A stretch of 7,868 nt of DNA from Oscillospiraceae bacterium (GCA_017540945.1 JAFYAB010000143.1:1-7868); one strand, 5' to 3'. Shown: positions 1 through 6,231, numbered from the stretch's first letter. Made by a program: numbers and translations. The notes: a model not told the origin generated them from the sequence alone.

Positions 1-297
1 ATCCAGGCCGCAGCCCAGGTTGACCACGGCGGCCTGGGGGTGCCTTTGCAGATAGGCCGAGACCTCCCAGCGCAGATCATACTGCCGCTGGGCCACCTCC
101 AGCGCCCCGAAGAGCCCCGCCGGGGATTCCATTTTCTTCCGCTTTTCGGCGAAATCATAGTCCAGAGAATCACAGATCCGCTTCGCCTCCGGATCGGAGA
201 AGAGCTGCGGAAAGCGCTCGGAACAGACCAGCCGCCCGAAGAGGGGGATGATCAGGGTCTCCTGGACCGTGTTCTTTTCAATATGGTATTTCTGCAT
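1..297 (-). CDS. Class I SAM-dependent methyltransferase, leucine carboxyl methyltransferase type (partial, C-terminus beyond window)
   Basis: The 99 visible residues are the N-terminus of a probable S-adenosylmethionine-dependent O-methyltransferase; the gene continues past the left edge. The ATG at 297 is preceded by AGGAGAG at 305-311, about 7 nt away. The N-terminal helical region (residues 1-85) includes ETLIIPLFGR and the stretch DSLDYDF. It leads into VVNLGCGLD (91-99), the SAM-binding motif I in the form usual for the leucine carboxyl methyltransferase / tetracenomycin O-methyltransferase family (LCM, PPM1-like). Members of that family methylate carboxylates or hydroxyls of proteins or small molecules; the substrate here cannot be deduced. 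It starts 29 nt after the ZIP transporter stop on the same strand, so it is probably last in, or continues, that operon. The family call rests on the motif and N-terminal pattern only. Confidence 0.75.
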   Translation of the reverse strand, partial: MQKYHIEKNTVQETLIIPLFGRLVCSERFPQLFSDPEAKRICDSLDYDFAEKRKKMESPAGLFGALEVAQRQYDLRWEVSAYLQRHPQAAVVNLGCGLD

Positions 298-326
298 TGT
301 TCGACTCTCCTATTACCTGTTGCCTT

Positions 327-1106
327 TTACCCCAGCGCCACGTCCAATGCCATCATTAGGCTGAAGCCCAGGGTGAACATCAGCACGCCGATGTGGGAGT
401 GCTGGCCTTGGGCCATATCCGGGATCAGCTCCTCCACCACGACGTAGAGCATGGCTCCGGCGGCGAAGCTCAGCAGATACGGCATCGCCGGGACGATCAG
501 CCCCGCCGCCAGCACGGTCACAAGGCCGAAGACCGGCTCCACCGCGCCGGAGAGGACGCCGTACAGAAAGGATTTCCCTTTGCCTGCGCCTTCCGCGTGC
601 AGCGGCATGGAAATGATAGCGCCTTCCGGGAAGTTCTGGATCGCGATACCCAGGGCCAGGGCCAGCGCGCCCCCCGCCGTGATCTCCGCGGAGCCGGAAC
701 GCAGGCCGGCATAGACGACGCCCACCGCCATGCCCTCGGGAATGTTGTGGAGCGTCACCGCCAGCACCATCATGGTGGTCCGGGCCAGCCTGCTTTTCGG
801 TCCCTCGGCCTTGCTGGCGTTCCGGTGCAGATGCGGGATCACGTGGTCCAGCAGGAGCAGGAACCCGACGCCCAGCCAGAAGCCGACGAAAGCCGGCAAA
901 AAGGCCCAGCTTCCCATGCCGGAGGACTGCTCCATCGCCGGGATCAGCAGACTCCAGACCGAGGCCGCCACCATGACGCCCGCCGCAAAGCCGCTGAGCG
1001 CCTTCTGTACGCTCTGGCTGAGGGCCTTCCGCATGAAGAACACGCAGCCTGCGCCGAGGGCCGTCCCGAGGAAGGGGATCAGCAGGCCGATCAGTACCGT
1101 TTTCAT
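327..1106 (-). CDS. ZIP family divalent metal transporter (GufA/ZupT-like)
   Basis: A 259-residue polytopic membrane protein that probably imports divalent cations such as Zn(II), Fe(II) or Mn(II). Hydrophobic segments run from residue 3 to the C-terminus in about eight stretches. A cytosolic loop after the third segment is His-containing (DHVIPHLHRN, 87-96). The metal-site signatures of ZIP proteins are present: HNIPEG at 120-125 in the fourth helix, QNFPEG at 157-162 in the fifth, and EELIPD at 225-230. Length is normal for bacterial ZIP. The ATG at 1106 overlaps the stop of the upstream HMA gene by 4 nt (ATGA), and no well-spaced Shine-Dalgarno is seen, so translation is probably coupled to the HMA gene. 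Metal specificity cannot be read from the sequence; the iron locus nearby makes iron or a competing metal plausible. Confidence 0.92.
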   Translation of the reverse strand: MKTVLIGLLIPFLGTALGAGCVFFMRKALSQSVQKALSGFAAGVMVAASVWSLLIPAMEQSSGMGSWAFLPAFVGFWLGVGFLLLLDHVIPHLHRNASKAEGPKSRLARTTMMVLAVTLHNIPEGMAVGVVYAGLRSGSAEITAGGALALALGIAIQNFPEGAIISMPLHAEGAGKGKSFLYGVLSGAVEPVFGLVTVLAAGLIVPAMPYLLSFAAGAMLYVVVEELIPDMAQGQHSHIGVLMFTLGFSLMMALDVALG

Positions 1107-1357
1107 CTCCGTCCGAACAGGCCCTTTTTCTCATAGGGGGTCGATTCAATCCCCAGGCAGGAATAGCCGGTGGCGTCAACGGCGGCCTTCAGGGCCTCCG
1201 CGTCCACAGCCTCCTCCGTCAGGAAGGAGGCCTCCTTTTTGCCCTTGGAGGCCGCGACCTTCTTCGCGGCGGGGACAGCCTTTCGGATCGTTTCGCAGAT
1301 GTGCGCCTCGCACATGGAGCACATCATCCCGTCGATTTTCAATGTGGTTTTGATCAT
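1103..1357 (-). CDS. Small heavy-metal-associated (HMA) domain protein
   Basis: An 84-residue single-domain protein of the heavy-metal-associated fold, likely a cytosolic metal chaperone or sensor-like binding protein. The motif is G10-M-M-C13-S-M-C16, matching the GMxCxxC loop that binds Cu(I), Zn(II) or similar ions. Two further cysteines are C21 and C67. A second half with DAEALKAAVDATGY (52-65) fits the last helix of the fold. The frame is open 25 codons further upstream, but that extension is encoded by palindromic repeats. The internal ATG at 1357 has AGAAGGA at 1363-1369, 5 nt upstream, so this start was chosen. Its stop overlaps the ZIP start (ATGA). The pairing suggests that it hands metal to or from the ZIP transporter, or senses the metal; that role is inferred. 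Basic C-terminal tail KKGLFGRR. Confidence 0.87.
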   Translation of the reverse strand: MIKTTLKIDGMMCSMCEAHICETIRKAVPAAKKVAASKGKKEASFLTEEAVDAEALKAAVDATGYSCLGIESTPYEKKGLFGRR

Positions 1358-1374
1358 AGGAATCCTTCTTTCCT

Positions 1375-1428
1375 TTGCGGGCAGATTGCCCGCGCTACAC
1401 TCGGATTTGCGGGCAGATTGCCCGCGCT
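1375..1428. repeat. Two direct copies of a 22-bp palindromic repeat in the HMA leader
   Basis: Identical 22-bp copies at 1375-1396 and 1407-1428 are separated by 10 bp (32-bp period). Each contains GCGGGCAGATTGCCCGC, a perfect 7-bp inverted repeat with a 3-nt loop (1377-1393 and 1409-1425). They lie between the second ATC-hydrolase paralogue and the HMA start, about 18 nt from the latter's ATG. In minus-strand RNA they would make two adjacent stable hairpins just before the HMA ribosome-binding site. Confidence 0.85.
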
Positions 1429-1455
1429 GCATTCTCCTGCTGTCTGTTGCCTCGT

Positions 1456-1480
1456 GCGGGCGGCCAATGGCCGCCCCTAC
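1456..1480. repeat. Palindromic intergenic repeat, GTAGGGGC family (member 1)
   Basis: Read on the minus strand it begins GTAGGGGCGG and contains an 8-bp perfect inverted repeat with a 3-nt loop (GGGCGGCC at 1458-1465, AAT, GGCCGCCC at 1469-1476). Its first bases supply the TAG stop codon (1477-1479) of the ATC-hydrolase-family gene. It has the same hairpin plan and the same GTAGGG end as the elements at 6184 and 7602. Confidence 0.8.
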
Positions 1481-2106
1481 AGTTTTTTATACCCGCAGTC
1501 GCAGTATGGGCCGCCGGAGGCCAGGGTGTATTGCCGGACGAACTCGTCCGCGCCGCCGGCCTCGCTCATGCTGTAGTCCAGGCGGCACATGGCCGGGACG
1601 TACTCGAACAGTCCCAACTCCTTCATCAGCGTGCAGATCCCGCACTTGGAGAAACGCGCCTCGTAGCCGCTGCCGTCGGGGTATGGCAGGAACTCCATGT
1701 TCCAGGAATAGGGATTCCGGTCCGCGGCGTTCAGGGCCGCCGTTTGTTTCATGCCCCGGATATCCTTCTCGCTGAACTTTCGCTTCCCGCCCATGCGGCA
1801 GAACCAGCGCATGGGCCTTGTCATCATGGATTTCGCATAATACTCCGTCAGCCGGTCCGGGTCGGGCCGCTTTTCCATGCTCAGCAGAAAGGCCGAGAAC
1901 ATGGCGCAGTTCACGATATTCAGTTGGAAGCGGTCGCCCGTTTCAAATTCCGGAAGCCTTCCGATGATCTCCCGGTATTTCGGCTTCGCGGCTCGGGTGA
2001 TTGCCCTTGCCTCCCGCTCGGAGAAGCCCAGCACGGAGATCAGCTTCTCCCGGAAGGAGTTTTGAAACAGGGCCCACATTCCCATGGGCATGCCTGCGTG
2101 CTTCAT
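1477..2106 (-). CDS. L-2-amino-thiazoline-4-carboxylate (ATC) hydrolase family protein, paralogue 2
   Basis: A 209-residue cytosolic protein of the ATC hydrolase family. The characterised pseudomonad enzyme opens 2-aminothiazoline-4-carboxylate on the route to cysteine; clostridial relatives are numerous and mostly untested. Supporting pattern: C155-G-I-C158, then C174-x-x-D177-Y-S-M-S-E (the cysteine-plus-aspartate block), then TLASGGPYCDC (194-204), the typical C-terminal Thr-Leu-x-x-Gly...Cys-Asp end. The ATG at 2106 overlaps the previous stop by 4 nt (ATGA) and also has AGGAAGG just upstream. The last codons run into a palindromic repeat that provides the TAG stop, so the original C-terminus may have been altered by one or a few residues. 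It is clearly divergent from its upstream neighbour of the same family, so this is an old duplication or a two-subunit arrangement. Substrate unknown. Confidence 0.78.
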   Translation of the reverse strand: MKHAGMPMGMWALFQNSFREKLISVLGFSEREARAITRAAKPKYREIIGRLPEFETGDRFQLNIVNCAMFSAFLLSMEKRPDPDRLTEYYAKSMMTRPMRWFCRMGGKRKFSEKDIRGMKQTAALNAADRNPYSWNMEFLPYPDGSGYEARFSKCGICTLMKELGLFEYVPAMCRLDYSMSEAGGADEFVRQYTLASGGPYCDCGYKKL

Positions 2107-2717
2107 AGCGTTTCCTTCCTGATACAGAAATCGCAGCGCTCCGCGCCGGTGCTGAGGGTCCCGGCCCGCTCAAAGCGCAGGCCCGGGAGCTTGCCGTAGA
2201 CGCGGTCGTCGTTGGCGCAGTAGATCTTCGTCAGCTCCGGGCAGCCCAGTTCCCCGAAATAGCGGCAGTAGGGGCAGGCCAGAATGTCCATGCGGAAGAC
2301 GCCGGTTTCCTTCGGATAGAAGCGGTTTTGAAAGCCGTTCTTCGGGCCGAACTTCTTTTTGGTCAGAGGGTCCCAGATGCGGATAAACAGGCTGCGCATG
2401 CCGGGAAGCTTCATCAGCGCAGCCAGTTTCCTGCCTGCCTTTCCCGTGTAAACGACGGCGGCATGCTCTAAGATCCGGTAAGCCGCCTGATCTCCAAGGG
2501 CTTCCTTCGCCGTCAGATAGACCGCCGCGGCAGGAAAAATGAAGTGATCCGTATGTCCACGCACGCCCTTGGGCAGCGCACGGTACTGCTCCAGCATCGA
2601 CGCCAGCTTCTCCGCTGCCCTGCGCCACAGTTCATCGCTCTGTGTTTTTGGCAGCGCTTGATCCATTTCAGCCTTGATAAAGGCTTTTGACTTCATGATT
2701 CTTTCTGCGTTTGTCAT
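2103..2717 (-). CDS. L-2-amino-thiazoline-4-carboxylate (ATC) hydrolase family protein, paralogue 1
   Basis: A 204-residue protein of the same family as the next gene. The Cys-rich C-terminal half has C148-P-Y-C151, C159, then C167-A-N-D170-D171, and ends TLSTGAERCDFC (187-198), where the CDF signature is well conserved. No signal peptide or membrane helix. The frame is open to an ATG at 2732, which overlaps the upstream stop as TAATG. That ATG lacks a Shine-Dalgarno, whereas the ATG at 2717 has GGGAG at 2726-2730 with 8-nt spacing, so 2717 is preferred (0.65 against 0.35). It sits between an alpha/beta hydrolase and a paralogue, all coupled, suggesting one pathway. Family membership is from remembered motifs; enzymatic activity and substrate are not established. 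A thiol or metal-binding role is possible because of the six cysteines. Confidence 0.76.
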   Translation of the reverse strand: MTNAERIMKSKAFIKAEMDQALPKTQSDELWRRAAEKLASMLEQYRALPKGVRGHTDHFIFPAAAVYLTAKEALGDQAAYRILEHAAVVYTGKAGRKLAALMKLPGMRSLFIRIWDPLTKKKFGPKNGFQNRFYPKETGVFRMDILACPYCRYFGELGCPELTKIYCANDDRVYGKLPGLRFERAGTLSTGAERCDFCIRKETL

Positions 2718-2725
2718 GCTTGCTG

Positions 2726-2730
2726 CTCCC
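2726..2730 (-). promoter_or_regulatory. Ribosome-binding site that decides the start of ATC-hydrolase paralogue 1
   Basis: GGGAG on the minus strand lies 8 nt before the ATG at 2717. It overlaps the alternative ATG at 2732, which has no comparable site, and therefore favours the shorter protein. Confidence 0.5.
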
Positions 2731-2731
2731 A

Positions 2732-3499
2732 TTATACCGGCGTTTCCATGAACTCGTCAATGGCCTGCAGGACCGGCGCGGCATATTGTTCCCCGCCGAA
2801 GAGCCACTGCTCGTGCCGCATATCGAAGGCCCGGATCTCCGGATCGCGGAAGTACTTCCGATACCGCTTCAGATACTTCTCGCCCATCTTCTCCGCGTAG
2901 ATGAAATGCACCTTCGTGTGCTCCACGTGGATATCCGCATCCAGCCAGGTCAGCAGGTCGGTGTAGTATTCGTTTTTGATGGAATCCGGGTCGAACTTCG
3001 CAAAGCAGCCCATGAATCTGTCCGCCGTCTCGTCGTCCATTTCAAAGGCGGCCTTCAGCTTTTCTTTGCTTTTGGCCATCTTCTTTTCGTTTTTCGTAAA
3101 GCTTGTGAGAAGCGGCACCACCAGCTTGGACTGCAGCCAGGCGCTGAAGCGCCCGCTCTGGTCCAGGTCCGGGCTGCCGAAAATGCCGTGATCGAGATGG
3201 GCCTTTCTCCGCTGGATCAGCTGCCCGACGAAGCTCCCGCCCAGGGAGGAACCCAGGGCACCGTCGAGCCTGCCGTCAAAGTGCTCTTGAATATATCCCT
3301 CGATCTTCTCCGTGACGGTGCGCAGATCCGGGAAGATCGTGCCGCTGCCGTCAAAGCCGTCGTAATTGACGCAGATCAGGTGGTATTTTTCTCCCAGGCG
3401 ATCCAGCACGGAGCCGAAATTCGTCTGATAATCGCAGGCAGTCCCCGGCAAGAGCATCAGCGTCTTGCCGCTTTGGTTTCCCATTTCTGCAAATTGCAT
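2732..3499 (-). CDS. Alpha/beta hydrolase
   Basis: A 255-residue cytosolic serine hydrolase of the alpha/beta fold. LPGTACDYQTNF (17-28) is the oxyanion-hole strand-turn. Y46-D-G-F-D-G-S-G follows the next strand. GSSLGG (83-88) is the GxSxG nucleophile elbow, with S85 as the probable nucleophile. H229 in MRHEQWL (227-233) is the likely catalytic histidine. The acid is less clear (E203 in YAEKMGE is a candidate). A charged, helical lid lies at about 125-185 (NEKKMAKSKEKLK). Start at ATG 3499 with GGAGG about 10 nt upstream; a second Met at residue 6 is possible. It ends at 2734-2732 and touches the next gene (TAATG). It is the first gene after the feo cluster on this strand, with a hairpin between, so it may be a separate unit or read-through from feo. 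Substrate unknown. Confidence 0.82.
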   Translation of the reverse strand: MQFAEMGNQSGKTLMLLPGTACDYQTNFGSVLDRLGEKYHLICVNYDGFDGSGTIFPDLRTVTEKIEGYIQEHFDGRLDGALGSSLGGSFVGQLIQRRKAHLDHGIFGSPDLDQSGRFSAWLQSKLVVPLLTSFTKNEKKMAKSKEKLKAAFEMDDETADRFMGCFAKFDPDSIKNEYYTDLLTWLDADIHVEHTKVHFIYAEKMGEKYLKRYRKYFRDPEIRAFDMRHEQWLFGGEQYAAPVLQAIDEFMETPV

Positions 3500-3528
3500 G
3501 GCGGTCCGTCCTCCCTCGAATATGGAAC

Positions 3529-3556
3529 CGGACCCGCGGAGGCTCCCGTGGGTCCG
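3529..3556 (-). terminator. Hairpin between the FeoB-associated gene and the alpha/beta hydrolase (possible weak terminator)
   Basis: CGGACCC at 3529-3535 pairs with GGGTCCG at 3550-3556; the stem extends inward by a G-T pair and three more pairs (11 bp in all), with a 6-nt loop. No T tract follows on the minus strand, so it may slow rather than stop transcription, or protect the 3' end of the feo mRNA. I see no promoter for the hydrolase in the 66-bp gap. Confidence 0.35.
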
Positions 3557-3565
3557 ATTTGGGCG

Positions 3566-3781
3566 TTATTTACCGTGGCACCGGCCCTGCATGGGACCGT
3601 GGCACTGGCCCTGCATGGGGCAGCCTTGGCAGCCGCCCCCGCAGGAGCCGCAGGAGCCGCCGCAGATATGCCTGCCCGCCTTTTTATCCAGCACCAATCG
3701 TCGGACGATCAAAGCGACCGCCGCCAGGAGGACCAGGCCGACGAGAATGGACGCCAGATTTGCCTGCAGCCAGGAAAGCAT
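3566..3781 (-). CDS. FeoB-associated Cys-rich membrane protein
   Basis: A 71-residue protein with one N-terminal transmembrane helix (about residues 9-26), a basic stop-transfer (RRLVLDKKAGR) and a Cys/His/Gly tail. Cysteines are at 40, 44, 47, 51, 54, 60 and 68; histidines at 38, 61 and 69. This is the plan of the FeoB-associated Cys-rich family, small partners encoded directly after feoB in Clostridia and other Firmicutes, thought to bind iron or help FeoB at the membrane. It starts 88 nt after the feoB stop, separated by palindromic repeats. AAGGAG lies about 10 nt before the ATG at 3781. The end of the tail (MQGQCHG then MQGRCHG) comes from a 24-bp tandem duplication. A positive-inside reading puts the Cys tail in the cytosol. 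Confidence 0.88.
   Translation of the reverse strand: MLSWLQANLASILVGLVLLAAVALIVRRLVLDKKAGRHICGGSCGSCGGGCQGCPMQGQCHGPMQGRCHGK
3573..3620. repeat. 24-bp in-frame tandem duplication in the Cys-rich tail
   Basis: Unit 1 is 3573-3596 and unit 2 is 3597-3620, matching at 22 of 24 positions. Each unit encodes one Met-Gln-Gly-x-Cys-His-Gly-Pro-like module, so the duplication added a Cys-His pair to the tail. Confidence 0.85.
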
Positions 3782-3810
3782 ACTCCATCAACTCCTTCTC
3801 TTTCGGAATA

Positions 3811-3867
3811 CCACCTCATCCGCCCCAGTGTGCGCACTGGGGCACCTTCCCCTTGAGGGGAAGGCTT
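3811..3867. repeat. Double-hairpin palindromic repeat between feoB and the FeoB-associated gene
   Basis: Two perfect inverted repeats lie side by side. GCCCCAGTG (3822-3830) and CACTGGGGC (3835-3843) have a 4-nt loop; CCTTCCCC (3845-3852) and GGGGAAGG (3857-3864) also have a 4-nt loop. A CACCTCATCC tract flanks them. I recall similar CCTTCCCC-tail palindromes followed by GGATGAGGTG scattered through gut clostridial genomes, but cannot check this here. In the feo mRNA it would fold into two stable stems right after the feoB stop. Confidence 0.75.
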
Positions 3868-3869
3868 GC

Positions 3870-6161
3870 TTACACCGTGACCTTCCTGGTCAGCTTCGTG
3901 CTCTCCTTGTAGGGCTTGAAGAGCTGCCACAGCAGGAAGGCCAGCAGGACCAGGGCGACGATCAGGCCGACCGCGTTCACCCCGCCGACGAAGAGCTTGC
4001 CGAGCTGGAAGACGATCAGGGAGATCACGTAGGCGAACACGCACATGTAGCCGATGGCGAACAGGGTCCACTTGGGGCTGTTCATCTCGCGCTTGATGGC
4101 GCCCATGGCGGCGAAGCAGGGCGCGCAGAGCAGGTTGAAGATCATGAAGGCGAAGGCCGCCAGCTTGCCGTGACCGTCGGAGTTGCGGTTGAAATCCTCG
4201 GCCACGTTCTCCCAGATCTGGTCGCCGTTCTCCTCCAGCTCCTCCTCGCCGTCCTGGTCGTCGTAGTTGTACAGCACGCCGAAGGTGCCGACCACGTTCT
4301 CCTTGGCGATCAGGCCGGTGACGGTGGCGACAGTGGGCTTCCAGGAGCCGAAGCCCTGGGGCTTGAAGATCACGGATACGGGTCTGGCCACAGCCGCCAG
4401 GATGGAGTCGTCGGAGGGGTTGACCTCGTCGGGCTCGATGCCCATGCGGTCCGCCACCTGCTGGACGTATTCCTCGGTGACGAGGCTCTCGTCCTCATAG
4501 AGCTCATCCACCATGCCGAAGCGGCCGTTGACGGTGCCGAAGCCCTGGAGGAACCAGAGGACAATGGTGGACAGGACGATGATGGTGCCGGCCTTCTTGA
4601 TGAAGGACCAGCCCCGCTCCCACATGGCCCGCAGGACGTTTCCGGCGGTGGGGGCGTGGTAGGCGGGCAGCTCCATGACGAAGGGAGCCGGGTCGCCCGC
4701 GAAGAGCTTGGTCTTTTTCAGCATGATGCCGGAGATCACGATGGCGGCCACGCCGATGAAGTAGGCCGAGGTGGCCACCAGGGAGGAGCCGCCGAAGAGG
4801 GCGCCGGCGATCAGACCGATGATGGGCATTTTCGCGCCGCAGGGCATGAAGCAGGTGGTCATGATGGTCATGCGGCGGTCGCGCTCGTTTTCAATGGTAC
4901 GGGAGGCCATGACGCCGGGGATGCCGCAGCCGGTGCCCACCAGCATGGGGATGAAGCTCTTGCCGGACAGACCGAAGCGGCGGAAGATCCGGTCCATGAT
5001 GAAGGCGATTCTCGCCATGTAGCCGCAGTCCTCCAGGATGGCCAGCATCAGGAAGAGCACCAGCATCTGGGGCACGAAGCCCAGCACCGCGCCCACGCCG
5101 GCGATGATACCATCGGAGATCAGACCCACGAGCCAGGGCGCTGCGCCCCAGCCCTCCAGCAGGGAGCGGGAGCCCTCGATCAGCCATTCGCCGCCGAAGA
5201 CGTCGTTGGTCCAGTCGGTGAGGAAGGTACCGATGCCGATGCCGCCGTCTGCGATGGACTTGCCCATGGCCAGGGCGTAGACCAGGAACATGACCACGGC
5301 AAAAATGGGCAGGGCCAGCCAGCGGTTGGTGACGATCTTATCGATCTTGTCGGAGCTCGTCATCTTCCCGGCGGACTTCTTTTTGTAGCAGCCCTTGATG
5401 ATATTGCCGATCCAGATATAGCGTTCGTTGGTGATGATGGACTCGGCGTCGTCGTCCAGCTCCTTTTCCACGTCTGCGATGTGCTGTTCCACATCGGCGG
5501 TGACAGAAGCGGGCAGCTTCAGCTGCTCCACGGCCTTGCTGTCCCGCTCAAAGAGCTTGACCGCATACCAGCGCTGCTGCTCCTCGGGCATGTTGGCCAC
5601 CGCGTGCTCCTCGATGTGGGCCAGGGCGTGCTCCACGGGGCCGGAGAAGGAATGCATGGGAACGGTCCTGCCGTTCTTCGCCGCCTGGACGGCGGCCTCG
5701 GCGGCCTCCTGGACGCCGGTGCCCTTCAGGGCGGAAATCTCCACGATCTTGCAGCCAAGCTGCTTGCTGAGCTGATCGGTGTCGATCTTGTCCCCGCTCT
5801 TTTTGACCACGTCCATCATGTTGATGGCCACCACCACGGGGATACCGAGCTCGGTGAGCTGGGTGGTTAAGTACAGGTTGCGCTCCAGGTTGGAGCCGTC
5901 CACGATGTTCAGAATGGCGTCGGGCCGCTCGCCGATCAGGTAATTCCGGGCCACGACCTCCTCCAGGGTGTAGGGGGAGAGGGAGTAGATGCCGGGCAGG
6001 TCCGTGATGGTCACGTCGCTCTGCTTCTTCAGCTTGCCCTCCTTCTTCTCCACCGTGACGCCGGGCCAGTTGCCGACGAACTGCGTCGAGCCGGTCAGCG
6101 CGTTGAACAGGGTCGTCTTGCCGCTGTTCGGATTGCCCGCCAGGGCGATACGAATACTCAT
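3870..6161 (-). CDS. feoB: Ferrous iron transporter FeoB
   Basis: A 763-residue Fe(II) importer with a cytosolic GTPase joined to a polytopic membrane domain. G1 is GNPNSGKT (9-16), the G2 region NWPGVTVEKKEG (31-42), G3 DLPG (54-57), G4 NMMD (114-117) and G5 SALKGTG (143-149). A helical GDI-like region spans about 170-265. The membrane part starts near 281. The first Gate region includes EDCGYMARIAF (377-387) and GTGCGIPGVMASR (409-421), with CFMPCGAKMP at 437-446. The second Gate includes NLLCAPCFAAMGAIKRE (676-692). An acidic loop (about 633-656) is rich in Glu and Asp. The frame is open 12 codons upstream, but ATG 6161 has AAGGAAGGA at 6166-6174 and begins the canonical MSIRIALAGN, so it was chosen. 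It lies 66 nt after feoA2, the gap being largely a repeat. Transcribed from the iron-box promoter near 6898. Confidence 0.97.
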   Translation of the reverse strand: MSIRIALAGNPNSGKTTLFNALTGSTQFVGNWPGVTVEKKEGKLKKQSDVTITDLPGIYSLSPYTLEEVVARNYLIGERPDAILNIVDGSNLERNLYLTTQLTELGIPVVVAINMMDVVKKSGDKIDTDQLSKQLGCKIVEISALKGTGVQEAAEAAVQAAKNGRTVPMHSFSGPVEHALAHIEEHAVANMPEEQQRWYAVKLFERDSKAVEQLKLPASVTADVEQHIADVEKELDDDAESIITNERYIWIGNIIKGCYKKKSAGKMTSSDKIDKIVTNRWLALPIFAVVMFLVYALAMGKSIADGGIGIGTFLTDWTNDVFGGEWLIEGSRSLLEGWGAAPWLVGLISDGIIAGVGAVLGFVPQMLVLFLMLAILEDCGYMARIAFIMDRIFRRFGLSGKSFIPMLVGTGCGIPGVMASRTIENERDRRMTIMTTCFMPCGAKMPIIGLIAGALFGGSSLVATSAYFIGVAAIVISGIMLKKTKLFAGDPAPFVMELPAYHAPTAGNVLRAMWERGWSFIKKAGTIIVLSTIVLWFLQGFGTVNGRFGMVDELYEDESLVTEEYVQQVADRMGIEPDEVNPSDDSILAAVARPVSVIFKPQGFGSWKPTVATVTGLIAKENVVGTFGVLYNYDDQDGEEELEENGDQIWENVAEDFNRNSDGHGKLAAFAFMIFNLLCAPCFAAMGAIKREMNSPKWTLFAIGYMCVFAYVISLIVFQLGKLFVGGVNAVGLIVALVLLAFLLWQLFKPYKESTKLTRKVTV

Positions 6162-6183
6162 AAAATCCTTCCTTTCCATGAAT

Positions 6184-6231
6184 GTAGGGACGAGCATTGC
6201 TCGTCCGCGGACAAGCGATGCCTGCCCCTAC
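6184..6231. repeat. Palindromic intergenic repeat, GTAGGGGC family (member 2), feoA2-feoB gap
   Basis: A 48-bp element that begins GTAGGGA and ends CCCCTAC. It holds a perfect 8-bp inverted repeat with loop ATT (GGACGAGC 6188-6195, GCTCGTCC 6199-6206) and then AAGCGATGCCTGC. That last string is nearly the same as AAACGATGCCTGC at 7707-7719 in the long element. The CTA at 6228-6230 is the TAG stop of feoA2 on the minus strand. Confidence 0.8.

Noticed and set aside
313..1179. A 288-codon minus-strand frame overlapping the ZIP gene.
   Set aside because: It is another frame of the ZIP gene, rich in Arg, Gly and Pro, while the ZIP frame has clear membrane helices and HNIPEG-type motifs.
1375..1428. 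Possible CRISPR fragment, because of two identical 22-bp repeats.
   Set aside because: Only two copies with a 10-bp gap, far too short for a spacer, and no cas genes nearby.
1358..1432. A longer HMA protein starting at ATG 1432.
   Set aside because: The extra 25 codons are the two palindromic repeats, and the AGGAG before that ATG is only 1 nt away; the ATG at 1357 has a proper ribosome-binding site.
3465..5870. An open frame of 801 codons on the plus strand, opposite feoB.
   Set aside because: It is antisense to a well-supported feoB, is full of His, Asp, Glu and Gly from mirrored codon bias, has no recognisable domain and no ribosome-binding site worth noting.
6162..6197. A longer FeoB starting at ATG 6197 or 6179.
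   Set aside because: The added residues fall in the repeat flank and the ribosome-binding site, and FeoB proteins normally begin just before the G1 motif, as with ATG 6161.
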